A stretch of 7,472 nucleotides of DNA from positions 1-7,472 of the forward strand of contig CAMVBP010000096.1 of the NCBI GenBank assembly GCA_947165795.1, written 5' to 3'. Positions 1-6,130 of the stretch are shown one piece after another (the first letter of the stretch is position 1; each line of letters opens with the position of its first letter). The DNA is from an uncultured Treponema sp. (GTDB taxonomy: Bacteria > Spirochaetota > Spirochaetia > Treponematales > Treponemataceae). The notes beneath the pieces are model-generated. The model saw only the letters and a program-made list of their open reading frames with translations. It did not search any database and was not told the origin of the DNA. Both the position numbers and the translations under genes were made by a program.

Positions 1-1292
1 TACACGTTGGACAGGAAAGTGCAGATCCTGCAACAGATGCACGCGCAGTACCAATTTATCAGACAACATCTTATGTATTCCATAATTCAAAGCACGCTGC
101 AGACCGCTTTGGTCTTGCAGATGCAGGAAACATTTACGGACGTCTTACAAACTCAACTCAGGACGTTCTGGAAAAACGCGTTGCAGCGCTCGAAGGCGGT
201 TCAGCAGCTCTCGCTCTTGCTTCCGGTGCAGCCGCTATTACTTACACAATTGAAGCACTTGCTGCAAACGGAGGACACATTGTTGCACAGAAAACAATTT
301 ACGGCGGAAGCTACAACCTTCTCGCTCACACACTTCCGCAGTACGGCATTTCAACAACTTTCGTGGATGCTCATAACCTTTCAGAACTTGAAGGCGCAAT
401 TAAAGAAAATACACGTGCAATCTATCTTGAAACATTAGGCAATCCTAACAGCGATATTCCAGATCTCGACGCAATTGCAGCAATTGCTCACAAGCACGGA
501 CTTCCTGTTGTAGTTGATAATACATTCGGTACACCTTATCTTATCCGTCCGTTTGAGCACGGAGCAGATATCGTTGTTCACTCTGCTACAAAGTTCCTTG
601 GTGGACACGGAACAACTCTTGGCGGTATTATCGTAGAAAGCGGAAAGTTCAACTGGAAGGCAAGCGGCAACTATCCACAGATTGCTGCTCCTAACCCAAG
701 CTACCACGGAGTTTCATTCTACGATGCTGTTGGACCTGCTGCCTTTGTAACTTACATCCGCGCAATTTTGCTCCGCGACACTGGTGCTACAATCAGCCCG
801 TTCAATGCATTCCTTCTTTTGCAGGGCGTTGAAACTTTGAGCCTCCGTCTTGACCGCCACGCAGAAAACACAAAAAAGGTTGTTGAGTTTTTGAGTAAGC
901 ATCCGAAGGTTGAAAAGGTAAATCATCCTTCACTGGCTGATCATCCGGATCATGCCCTCTATCAGAAATACTTCCCTAATGGCGGTGCTTCAATTTTCAC
1001 TTTCAACATTAAGGGTGGCCGTGAAGAAGCATGGAAGTTTATCGACAATCTTAAGATTTTCAGTCTGCTTGCAAATGTTGCTGATGTGAAGTCACTTGTA
1101 ATTCATCCGGCATCTACAACTCACTCTCAGCTCAACGACGAAGAACTCGCAGATCAGGGAATTGCTCAGAACACAATTCGTCTTTCGATTGGTACTGAGC
1201 ACATTGATGATATTATTGCAGATTTGGAAAACGGATTTGCAGCAATATACTTTATAACAAACCGTCCAAGAACTAAAAAAATACTCCTATAA
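1..1292 (+). CDS. metY: O-acetylhomoserine sulfhydrylase (MetY), 5' end outside the window
   Basis: This PLP enzyme makes homocysteine and acetate from O-acetyl-L-homoserine and sulfide, in cytoplasmic methionine synthesis. The reading frame is entered at base 3; 429 residues are visible. They begin HVGQESADPATDARAVPIYQ, the MetY N-terminal signature, so only about 10 residues should be missing. The PLP-binding lysine is the AAG codon at 591-593, in SATKFLGGHGTT (lysine about visible residue 197), preceded by VVDNTFGTPYL, which carries the conserved cofactor-contacting Asp. The GNPNSDIPD and SYHGVSFYDA blocks and the C-terminal LSIGTEHIDDIIADL favour MetY over MetB or MetC. The ATG at 363 is internal, because homology continues upstream of it. 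Asn codons are mostly AAC here but mostly AAT in the S41 gene at 2662-4479 (hand count), which suggests high expression. About 14 residues follow the usual GFAAI ending. Homocysteine synthesis directly from sulfide is inferred from family membership. Confidence 0.94.
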   Translation, partial: HVGQESADPATDARAVPIYQTTSYVFHNSKHAADRFGLADAGNIYGRLTNSTQDVLEKRVAALEGGSAALALASGAAAITYTIEALAANGGHIVAQKTIYGGSYNLLAHTLPQYGISTTFVDAHNLSELEGAIKENTRAIYLETLGNPNSDIPDLDAIAAIAHKHGLPVVVDNTFGTPYLIRPFEHGADIVVHSATKFLGGHGTTLGGIIVESGKFNWKASGNYPQIAAPNPSYHGVSFYDAVGPAAFVTYIRAILLRDTGATISPFNAFLLLQGVETLSLRLDRHAENTKKVVEFLSKHPKVEKVNHPSLADHPDHALYQKYFPNGGASIFTFNIKGGREEAWKFIDNLKIFSLLANVADVKSLVIHPASTTHSQLNDEELADQGIAQNTIRLSIGTEHIDDIIADLENGFAAIYFITNRPRTKKILL

Positions 1293-1328
1293 AAAAGGCT
1301 CCAGGTTTATTTCCTGGAGCCCTTTTTT
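1291..1328. terminator. Bidirectional intrinsic terminator between metY and the MFS gene
   Basis: A perfect 9-bp stem (GGCTCCAGG at 1297-1305, CCTGGAGCC at 1313-1321) encloses a 7-base loop. Six A residues precede it (1291-1296) and a run of six T residues follows (1323-1328). With T tracts on both strands it can end transcription of the rightward metY and the leftward MFS gene. The metY stop codon lies at the edge of the A tract. Confidence 0.93.
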
Positions 1329-1352
1329 GCAGAATGTAAATCCTGGTCAAAA

Positions 1353-2516
1353 TTATTTTTTTATAATTTTATAGGTGACTTCAAGAAAAGTTATATTTAT
1401 TATTGCAAACAGTAAAACATAAAACGGCATGATTGCAATTCCCAAATGTTCCTGCAGTTGTCCGAAAACCATAGGCATAAATGTGGTTCCTGTGTATGCC
1501 GAAGCCATCTGCAGACCGATTGCAGATGCGCTGTATTTTTTTCCAAAGTTTACAGGAGCCATATGCTGAATGGCAGGATAAACTGGCCCCATTCCTGTTC
1601 CAATAATTAAAAATCCGATGGCATCTATAATGTAGCCCGGGAAGGGAAGCGCAACGAGAGTAATTCCAATTAGTTCTATAATAATTCCTGCACGAATTAA
1701 AAGTCTGTCTCCGAGTTTGTTAGAAACAGAACCGGAAATAATTCGGCCGAGCATGAGTCCGCCAAAAATCAGGGAACCAAAAGAAGCAATGAGCTCCTTG
1801 CTCATTCCTGTTTTTGTTCCTGCAAAATAGCTTGAAGTCCACAAAAAACAGGTAGCTTCGCCGGAACAATAAGCAAAGAAAGCAATTAAAGTAAAAATTA
1901 CGCCCGGCCTTTTTATTGTTTCGCGTATTCCTGCAAGTTCCTTGTTTTCTTCATCGATTGAAGCAGCTTTTGAAGTTTTTTTCCAGAGAGGAAGCGAAAG
2001 TAAACATATAAAAAGAATTCCAATCTGAACAAAAGATGTCCATCTGTAGCCTTCGTTCCAATGTGCATATTTTAATGCGATTGCCATAATATTTGGACTT
2101 ATTACTGCACCAACCCCGTAAAAGCAGTGAAGAAAATTCATAACGGAACCTGAATAGTTATTTGCTACATAATGATTAATTGAAGCGTCGATTGCACCTG
2201 CACCAAGCCCGTAGGGTACGGCAAATAAAAACAGCATGTAATATTGGGAGCAGAAAGAAAAGCCGAGCAATCCTAATACTGTTAAAAAAATTGAGCCTAT
2301 TATAATCCATTTTGTGTGTAACCTTTTGATTAGTTTAGGACTTAATAATGCAGAGATGATTGTCATAAAAGCAATTGACATGTAAACAAAGCCTGCATAT
2401 GATGAAGGAACATTAAATACTTTATGCATTACAGGCCATCCTGAACCTAAAAGGGAGTCTGGAAGACCTAAACTAATAAAAATTAAATAAATTACAGCTA
2501 AAAGAAGTGATGCCAT
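1353..2516 (-). CDS. MFS transporter, FucP-like, substrate unknown
   Basis: The product is a 387-residue inner-membrane carrier of the major facilitator superfamily, with about 12 hydrophobic segments. These form two halves joined by a charged cytoplasmic loop at residues 179-203. Visible family features are GLPDSLLGSGWP at 17-28, HCFYGVGAVISP at 130-141, YCSGEATCFLW at 216-226 with an in-membrane Glu220, and GTGMGPVYPAIQHMAP at 306-321. These resemble the fucose-permease-like branch (COG0738 style), whose members move sugars or other small solutes by proton symport or export. The sequence alone does not give the substrate. The length is normal for the family and nothing is broken. The ATG is preceded by AGGAG seven bases upstream. 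The gene stands alone: convergent with metY and divergent from the S41 protease gene. No catabolic or sugar-kinase gene lies beside it to hint at a substrate. Confidence 0.93.
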   Translation of the reverse strand: MASLLLAVIYLIFISLGLPDSLLGSGWPVMHKVFNVPSSYAGFVYMSIAFMTIISALLSPKLIKRLHTKWIIIGSIFLTVLGLLGFSFCSQYYMLFLFAVPYGLGAGAIDASINHYVANNYSGSVMNFLHCFYGVGAVISPNIMAIALKYAHWNEGYRWTSFVQIGILFICLLSLPLWKKTSKAASIDEENKELAGIRETIKRPGVIFTLIAFFAYCSGEATCFLWTSSYFAGTKTGMSKELIASFGSLIFGGLMLGRIISGSVSNKLGDRLLIRAGIIIELIGITLVALPFPGYIIDAIGFLIIGTGMGPVYPAIQHMAPVNFGKKYSASAIGLQMASAYTGTTFMPMVFGQLQEHLGIAIMPFYVLLFAIINITFLEVTYKIIKK

Positions 2517-2523
2517 TTTTGCG

Positions 2524-2528
2524 CTCCT
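2524..2528 (-). promoter_or_regulatory. Ribosome binding site of the MFS gene
   Basis: On the minus strand this reads AGGAG, seven bases before the ATG at 2516-2514. It supports that start codon. Confidence 0.8.
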
Positions 2529-2536
2529 GGCTGGAA

Positions 2537-2565
2537 ATTATAAATAAAAAAAAATATCTGCTCAA
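2537..2565 (-). promoter_or_regulatory. Sigma70-type promoter of the MFS gene
   Basis: On the minus strand the -35 element TTGAGC (2565-2560) and a perfect -10 element TATAAT (2542-2537) are separated by exactly 17 bp. Transcription should start near 2530, leaving a leader of about 14 bases that just includes the AGGAG site. The call rests on consensus matching by eye. Confidence 0.65.
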
Positions 2566-2577
2566 GTCGCGCAGAAA

Positions 2578-2596
2578 TTAATAAAAATTTTATTAA
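2578..2596. repeat. Perfect 19-bp A/T palindrome in the divergent intergenic region
   Basis: TTAATAAAA (2578-2586) and its exact reverse complement TTTTATTAA (2588-2596) flank one central base. The palindrome lies upstream of both divergent genes, beyond the MFS -35 box and before the S41 leader. It could be an operator, or chance in a very A/T-rich stretch. Only A/T pairs are present, so a stable RNA hairpin is unlikely. Confidence 0.4.
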
Positions 2597-2606
2597 AAAA
2601 TAGTAT
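2578..2606 (+). promoter_or_regulatory. Possible weak promoter of the S41 protease gene
   Basis: TTAATA (2578-2583, 4 of 6 matches to TTGACA) and TAGTAT (2601-2606, 4 of 6 matches to TATAAT) are spaced by 17 bp. Transcription would start near 2613 and give a leader of about 50 bases, most of it the GC-rich patch at 2606-2646. The -35 overlaps the left arm of the A/T palindrome. Both hexamers are imperfect and the region is A/T-rich, so this is tentative. Confidence 0.28.
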
Positions 2607-2650
2607 GCCGCATCGCCGCCACGGAGTTACCTGTTGCCGCGGAGGGTATA

Positions 2651-2656
2651 AAGGAG
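2651..2656 (+). promoter_or_regulatory. Ribosome binding site that sets the S41 protease start
   Basis: AAGGAG ends five bases before the ATG at 2662. A second SD-like run, GGAGGG at 2641-2646, is too far away (15 bases). The in-frame ATG at 2605 has no SD, so 2662 is the preferred start. Confidence 0.85.
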
Positions 2657-2661
2657 AGAAA

Positions 2662-4479
2662 ATGCTTCTCATCAACAGAATTTTTTCTAATTCGCCATTT
2701 ATCTGGATCTTTGTAATTCTTTCATCGTTTATTTACATTGGAATGTGCATTTCATATAAAAAATGTGCTGCGGGAAAATTCCTTTCCGTAAAAATATGGC
2801 GGATATTGTGTTTTCTTCCTTTGGCTGTCTGCTTAATTCATTTTTTATTATTTAAGGTAAAGGGTAATTTTGAGTTCACTCGTTATTATTATGGACTTTA
2901 TTATCTGGCGGCTCTTATTTTTGCACTGCTAACTCTTACTTCTTTATTTCGCCGTGTACATAAAATTTTTCTTCCGCTGATTACAGTTTTTTGTATTCTT
3001 GCAAATATTCACACACTTGTTATGCCAATGGTCTGGGAATCTGCAATGAGGAATCATTCCCGGGAAAGCTTTGTAGATTCTTTTATTTCTTCTACAAAAG
3101 ACATGGAAAAATATTATTCACTTAAGGACTGGAAAAAAATAGATATTCCGGCCTTGCGGGATGAATTTTTACCGGCTGTTCAGAAAGCTCAGGATACAAA
3201 TGATAAAGGTCTTTTATGTGCGGCTACAATTGCCTTCTGTTATAATTTTTATGACGGACATGTTGCTGCAAGAATATATAATGATGATGACTGGTTTCGC
3301 GGAATTACGCTTTTAGCCGGTCATGATTACGGCTTAAGCATGCTGAATTTAGAAGGAAAGGTTTTTGCCGTAAATGTTGAGGAAAATAGTGAGGCCTGGA
3401 AGCAGGGAATCAGAAATAAAACTGTAATTACAAGCTGGAACGGAGTGCAGATTGATAAGGCTGTGGCTCAGACAGAGTTTATTCAGATGGGAACTCAGCT
3501 TCCGGTAAAGGCTACAGAAGATATGCTTCGTTCGATTATGCTTGCAACAAAAGGAATGAGAACTGAAGGTCCGGAAGGAATTGCCGGCGATATTATTGAA
3601 AATGCTTCTATAACGGAAGATTCACAGAGACCTCATGCACTTGTAGGTTTTATAGATGAAAATGGAAATGAGCGTCAGATTGAACTTGAAGCAATTGGAA
3701 GCGGACTTAATAGATTTGAAGCAACCTTCTGTCTTTTATTTTTCCACAGATATAATGCACATCCTGAATTGAAAAATTTTGAGGCCAAAATGATAAATGA
3801 TGATACTGCATATATGGTCCGCTATGGAGAAACTAGTAATCTCTTTTTTGATGTTCTTTCGTATTTTACAAATCATCAGCCGCGATATAAAAAAAAGCTT
3901 GTTAAGGAACTGAATGCCCTGAGAGAGGAGGGAATGAAAAAACTTATTATTGATGTCAGGGGAAATACAGGAGGTTACTGGGCTTTGGGCGTAGAAACCG
4001 CAGGTCTTTTTTCTAACGAAGATTATCCTATGGCAATGCGCGGAACAGAGGTCGGGGGTAAAAAACGTATGCTCCAGACTATATATGTTAATGGCGAAGG
4101 AACCTTTAGCGACATTGAAGTTCTTTTGTTAGTTGATCCTTACTGCGTAAGTGCCGGTGATTCTTTTGTAAGGGTACTTTCTCATTGTCCAAACGTGAAG
4201 GTAATGGGTGTTGCTCCAACTAACTGTTCCTGCCAGGAAACGGGAGGCTTTAGTATTATGAGCAATGCAATATGCGGAATAGTTTATCCTGTAAACTGGC
4301 TTTATGAACTTAACGGCGACCGTTATATTGATACGGACGAAACTCGTGAATGTACAATTCCGCTTGATATTCAGATTCCGCTTACTTATGATTTTGTTCA
4401 GGAATTATATGCAAGCTTTGAAACCGGCGATGTTATACTTGATTATGCAATTGATTACCTTAAGCAGGAAAATCAGTAA
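2662..4479 (+). CDS. Membrane-anchored S41-family peptidase with PDZ-like region
   Basis: The predicted product has 605 residues. Four hydrophobic segments lie near residues 12-30, 47-64, 77-95 and 102-122. The positive loops at 31-47 and 97-101 suggest that the large C-terminal part is outside the cytoplasm. A helical pre-domain with a DGH motif (198-200), often seen in S41 proteins, is followed by a PDZ-like stretch (about 224-290) and the S41 core (about 380-575). The core has DVRGNTGG at 431-438 and the likely nucleophile Ser497 in VSAGD. No Lys appears about 25 residues after the Ser, where CtpA-type enzymes carry it; that region reads TNCSCQ. A tricorn-like (S41B) mechanism, with a Glu near 560-563 and His200, is possible but inferred. 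Proteolysis of extracytoplasmic proteins is the likely role and the substrate is unknown. The 3' end overlaps the convergent YolD-like gene by 20 bp. Confidence 0.85.
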   Translation: MLLINRIFSNSPFIWIFVILSSFIYIGMCISYKKCAAGKFLSVKIWRILCFLPLAVCLIHFLLFKVKGNFEFTRYYYGLYYLAALIFALLTLTSLFRRVHKIFLPLITVFCILANIHTLVMPMVWESAMRNHSRESFVDSFISSTKDMEKYYSLKDWKKIDIPALRDEFLPAVQKAQDTNDKGLLCAATIAFCYNFYDGHVAARIYNDDDWFRGITLLAGHDYGLSMLNLEGKVFAVNVEENSEAWKQGIRNKTVITSWNGVQIDKAVAQTEFIQMGTQLPVKATEDMLRSIMLATKGMRTEGPEGIAGDIIENASITEDSQRPHALVGFIDENGNERQIELEAIGSGLNRFEATFCLLFFHRYNAHPELKNFEAKMINDDTAYMVRYGETSNLFFDVLSYFTNHQPRYKKKLVKELNALREEGMKKLIIDVRGNTGGYWALGVETAGLFSNEDYPMAMRGTEVGGKKRMLQTIYVNGEGTFSDIEVLLLVDPYCVSAGDSFVRVLSHCPNVKVMGVAPTNCSCQETGGFSIMSNAICGIVYPVNWLYELNGDRYIDTDETRECTIPLDIQIPLTYDFVQELYASFETGDVILDYAIDYLKQENQ

Positions 4480-4702
4480 CCGGTAAAAGAGAATCTGTAA
4501 TATTTTCATCTTCATAAAATTTTATGCTGCCTGTTTTTTGCTTCATAGCTTCTATTTCTTTTGCGAGCGTTTTTGCAAGTTCATCCTCGTAACCGGTAAG
4601 GGCAGCAAATGGAAGAAATATCTTTGCACGCTGATTAAGGTTCATTCTGTTTTTGAGTGAATCTTCGTTCCAGACTGTATTTATTATATTGTCGTATTTC
4701 AT
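4460..4702 (-). CDS. YolD-like small protein, partner of the Y-family polymerase
   Basis: This 80-residue protein has the YolD-like core at about residues 19-40: MNLNQRAKIFLPFAALTGYE. It resembles the RAxQFxPFAALxGY pattern of YolD-like proteins, which are commonly encoded beside UmuC-like polymerases in low-GC bacteria. They have been proposed to stand in for UmuD as an accessory or regulator; I recall this from family knowledge and cannot test it here. The C-terminal half is charged and helical (AKTLAKEIEAMKQK). The ATG overlaps the polymerase stop as ATGA, and GGAGG lies nine bases upstream, so translation should be coupled. The 3' end overlaps the convergent S41 protease gene by 20 bp, leaving no room for a terminator between the two stop codons. 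The family call is by motif only. Confidence 0.82.
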   Translation of the reverse strand: MKYDNIINTVWNEDSLKNRMNLNQRAKIFLPFAALTGYEDELAKTLAKEIEAMKQKTGSIKFYEDENITDSLLPVTDFPA

Positions 4703-6075
4703 AGTTTGTGTCCTCCAATCTGTGCATTGCGTTCTCTTGCAGTCGCTCCTTCTTCAAAATCCATACCTTTTAGAAGTGCATTTTTACCAAACCTGTTTAT
4801 TATTTGAAGGCGTGTATTTTGCAGGCTGTTTTCTTTTTTTGAAACAAATTCATCCGGAAAAAGTATTGGCTGAAGTTCGCTTAATGGTTTTGTGTTATTT
4901 GCCGTAATATAAACGCGGCGGATAAGATAATTGTGATTTACTATTTTTTCAAAAAGTAAAATTGCGGCATTTAGAATTTTAGCTGAAGAATTTGTCTCTC
5001 CGTTATATAAATTAAAACCTGTAGTTCCATGCGCAGGTTTTGGCATATAGCGCCCGTAGCAGTCTTTTACAAGTTCTCCATAAAATTCCGGCAGTTCAAT
5101 AGTTTTAATATCATAGCCAATATGAAGTGTTATGGAAGAACAGACAAGCTTTTTTTTATACAAATCAAGGGCAAGCGCTTCCGCCATTTCTCGTACGATA
5201 ATAAGAGCTTTTTCATAATTATAGGCACAGGAAAGAACCTGTCCGCTTCCAAGGCTTTTTGCAGCAGAACGGTAGTTTTTGATTTCTTTCATTCCAACAC
5301 TTTCGCGGCCCCAGGAATGATCTATAAGAATTTCGGCATCTATTCCAAAATCCTTGTAAAGGACTTCCGGGCGGTCAAGAGATGCGCGCGCAATATCTCC
5401 CATAGTAAAAATAAATCGTTTTTCAAGCCTGCGTGCCGTCCCCCAGCCAACGCGCCAGAAATCAGTTATAGGCCTGTGATTCCAAAGCTCGCGTCGATAG
5501 GATAATTCATCCAGTTCTGCTATACGAACTCCATTTGAATCTGCAGGACTATGCTTAGCCCAGATGTCCATTGCAATTTTGCACAGATAAAGATTCGGTG
5601 CAATTCCTGCGGTTGCCGTAATTCCTGTTTCCTGTAAAATATCGCCGATTACTTTTTCTGTAAGCTTTCGTGCAGTTGTTTTATAAAAAGGAAGATAACT
5701 AGTTGCATCAATAAATACTTCATCGATTGAATAAACATGAATGTCTTCCGGTGCAAAATAGCGCAGGTATACGCTGTATATTTTTGCCGAGTATTGTATG
5801 TAAAGCGACATTCGGGGAACTGCCGTAATGTATTCAAGTTCTTTTCCTGTCTGTCGTTTTATTTCGCGGGCCTTTGCTTCAACTTCAAAAAGGCGGCTGC
5901 GGCCCGAAAGTCCGTAAGCCTTTAGTGCAGGCGTGACTGCAAGGCATATTGTTTTGCTGGTCCGGCTTGCATCTGCAACAACAAGCTTTGTAGTCAGCGG
6001 ATCCAGATTCCGTTCGCGGCATTCAACTGAGGCGTAAAAAGATTTTAAATCAATTGCAATATAGGTTTTACACAC
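4699..6075 (-). CDS. Y-family (UmuC-like) translesion DNA polymerase
   Basis: This 458-residue polymerase should copy damaged DNA with low fidelity. The palm motif is IDLKSFYASVE (8-18), with metal ligand Asp9 and probable steric gate Tyr14. The second acidic pair is in SIDEVFID (116-123, Asp118 and Glu119). The thumb/HhH region (about 180-235) contains TDFWRVGWGTARRLEK, and the little finger spans roughly 250-385. QPILF at 402-406 looks like a beta-clamp-binding motif. The C-terminus, GATARERNAQIGGHKL, is a hallmark of UmuC-like proteins of clostridial type. All catalytic residues are present, so the enzyme should be active. The start is GTG at 6075-6073: an in-frame TAA lies four codons upstream with no other usual start between, and the homologous N-terminus (TYIAIDLKS) begins at once. 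No SD is visible and the -10 box is adjacent, so the mRNA is probably leaderless. The YolD-like gene follows with an ATGA overlap. Confidence 0.95.
   Translation of the reverse strand: MCKTYIAIDLKSFYASVECRERNLDPLTTKLVVADASRTSKTICLAVTPALKAYGLSGRSRLFEVEAKAREIKRQTGKELEYITAVPRMSLYIQYSAKIYSVYLRYFAPEDIHVYSIDEVFIDATSYLPFYKTTARKLTEKVIGDILQETGITATAGIAPNLYLCKIAMDIWAKHSPADSNGVRIAELDELSYRRELWNHRPITDFWRVGWGTARRLEKRFIFTMGDIARASLDRPEVLYKDFGIDAEILIDHSWGRESVGMKEIKNYRSAAKSLGSGQVLSCAYNYEKALIIVREMAEALALDLYKKKLVCSSITLHIGYDIKTIELPEFYGELVKDCYGRYMPKPAHGTTGFNLYNGETNSSAKILNAAILLFEKIVNHNYLIRRVYITANNTKPLSELQPILFPDEFVSKKENSLQNTRLQIINRFGKNALLKGMDFEEGATARERNAQIGGHKL
4712..4716 (-). promoter_or_regulatory. Ribosome binding site of the YolD-like gene inside the polymerase gene
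   Basis: On the minus strand this reads GGAGG, nine bases before the ATG at 4702. It lies within the polymerase codons for the Gly-Gly of the C-terminal IGGHKL, so one sequence serves both as conserved coding sequence and as SD. Confidence 0.85.
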
Positions 6076-6102
6076 TATACAAGATTATAGTCTATGTATA
6101 GT
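6074..6102. promoter_or_regulatory. Candidate operator of the polymerase/YolD operon (LexA-like geometry)
   Basis: Three ACTATA half-sites lie here. ACTATA (6074-6079) and TATAGT (6086-6091) form an inverted pair with a 6-bp gap, which contains CTAT-N8-ATAG. A further TATAGT at 6097-6102 forms a wider pair: ACTATACA at 6074-6081 is perfectly inverted as TGTATAGT at 6095-6102, with a 13-bp gap. The sites cover the -10 box and touch the GTG start, where a bound repressor would block transcription. Compared with the E. coli LexA core CTGT-N8-ACAG, each arm of the inner pair differs by one base. Assignment to LexA is an inference. Confidence 0.5.
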
Positions 6103-6112
6103 AAAAATACAA
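6084..6112 (-). promoter_or_regulatory. Promoter of the Y-family polymerase operon, leaderless
   Basis: On the minus strand a perfect -10 TATAAT (6089-6084) lies 17 bp from a weak -35 TTGTAT (6112-6107, TTG matched). Transcription should begin about 6077-6075, at or within about three bases of the GTG start. This would make the message leaderless, in keeping with the absent SD. The promoter sits in the 55-bp gap after the ABC-F gene. Confidence 0.6.
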
Positions 6113-6130
6113 TACATTTTTATAGGGAAA

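Noticed and set aside
363..365. ATG as the start of the sulfhydrylase
   Set aside because: Conserved MetY sequence, including HVGQ and YQTTSYVF, continues upstream in the same frame to the window edge.
7..438. Open frame on the plus strand at the left edge, 143 codons
   Set aside because: It is out of frame with metY, and its translation is Gln/Leu-rich with no family features, while the base-3 frame gives a clear MetY N-terminus over the same bases.
2605..2607. ATG as the start of the S41 protease gene
   Set aside because: It has no SD, and the added 19 residues (Arg/Cys/Gly-rich) come from the GC-rich leader. The ATG at 2662 has AAGGAG at good spacing and begins directly before the first membrane segment.
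4476..4599. 11-bp direct repeat GTAACCGGTAA (4476-4486 and 4589-4599)
   Set aside because: There are only two copies, 113 bp apart, inside the YolD-like coding sequence and in different frames. There is no transposase or other mobile-element sign, so chance is the simplest explanation.
5029..5505. 158-codon open frame on the plus strand opposite the polymerase gene
   Set aside because: It lies wholly antisense to a well-supported polymerase gene and has no SD or recognisable domain.
6102..6122. TAAAAAT/ATTTTTA hairpin as a terminator of the ABC-F gene
   Set aside because: The 7-bp stem has only A/T pairs and no T run follows it on the minus strand. It would be very weak, so read-through from the ABC-F gene into the polymerase gene remains possible.
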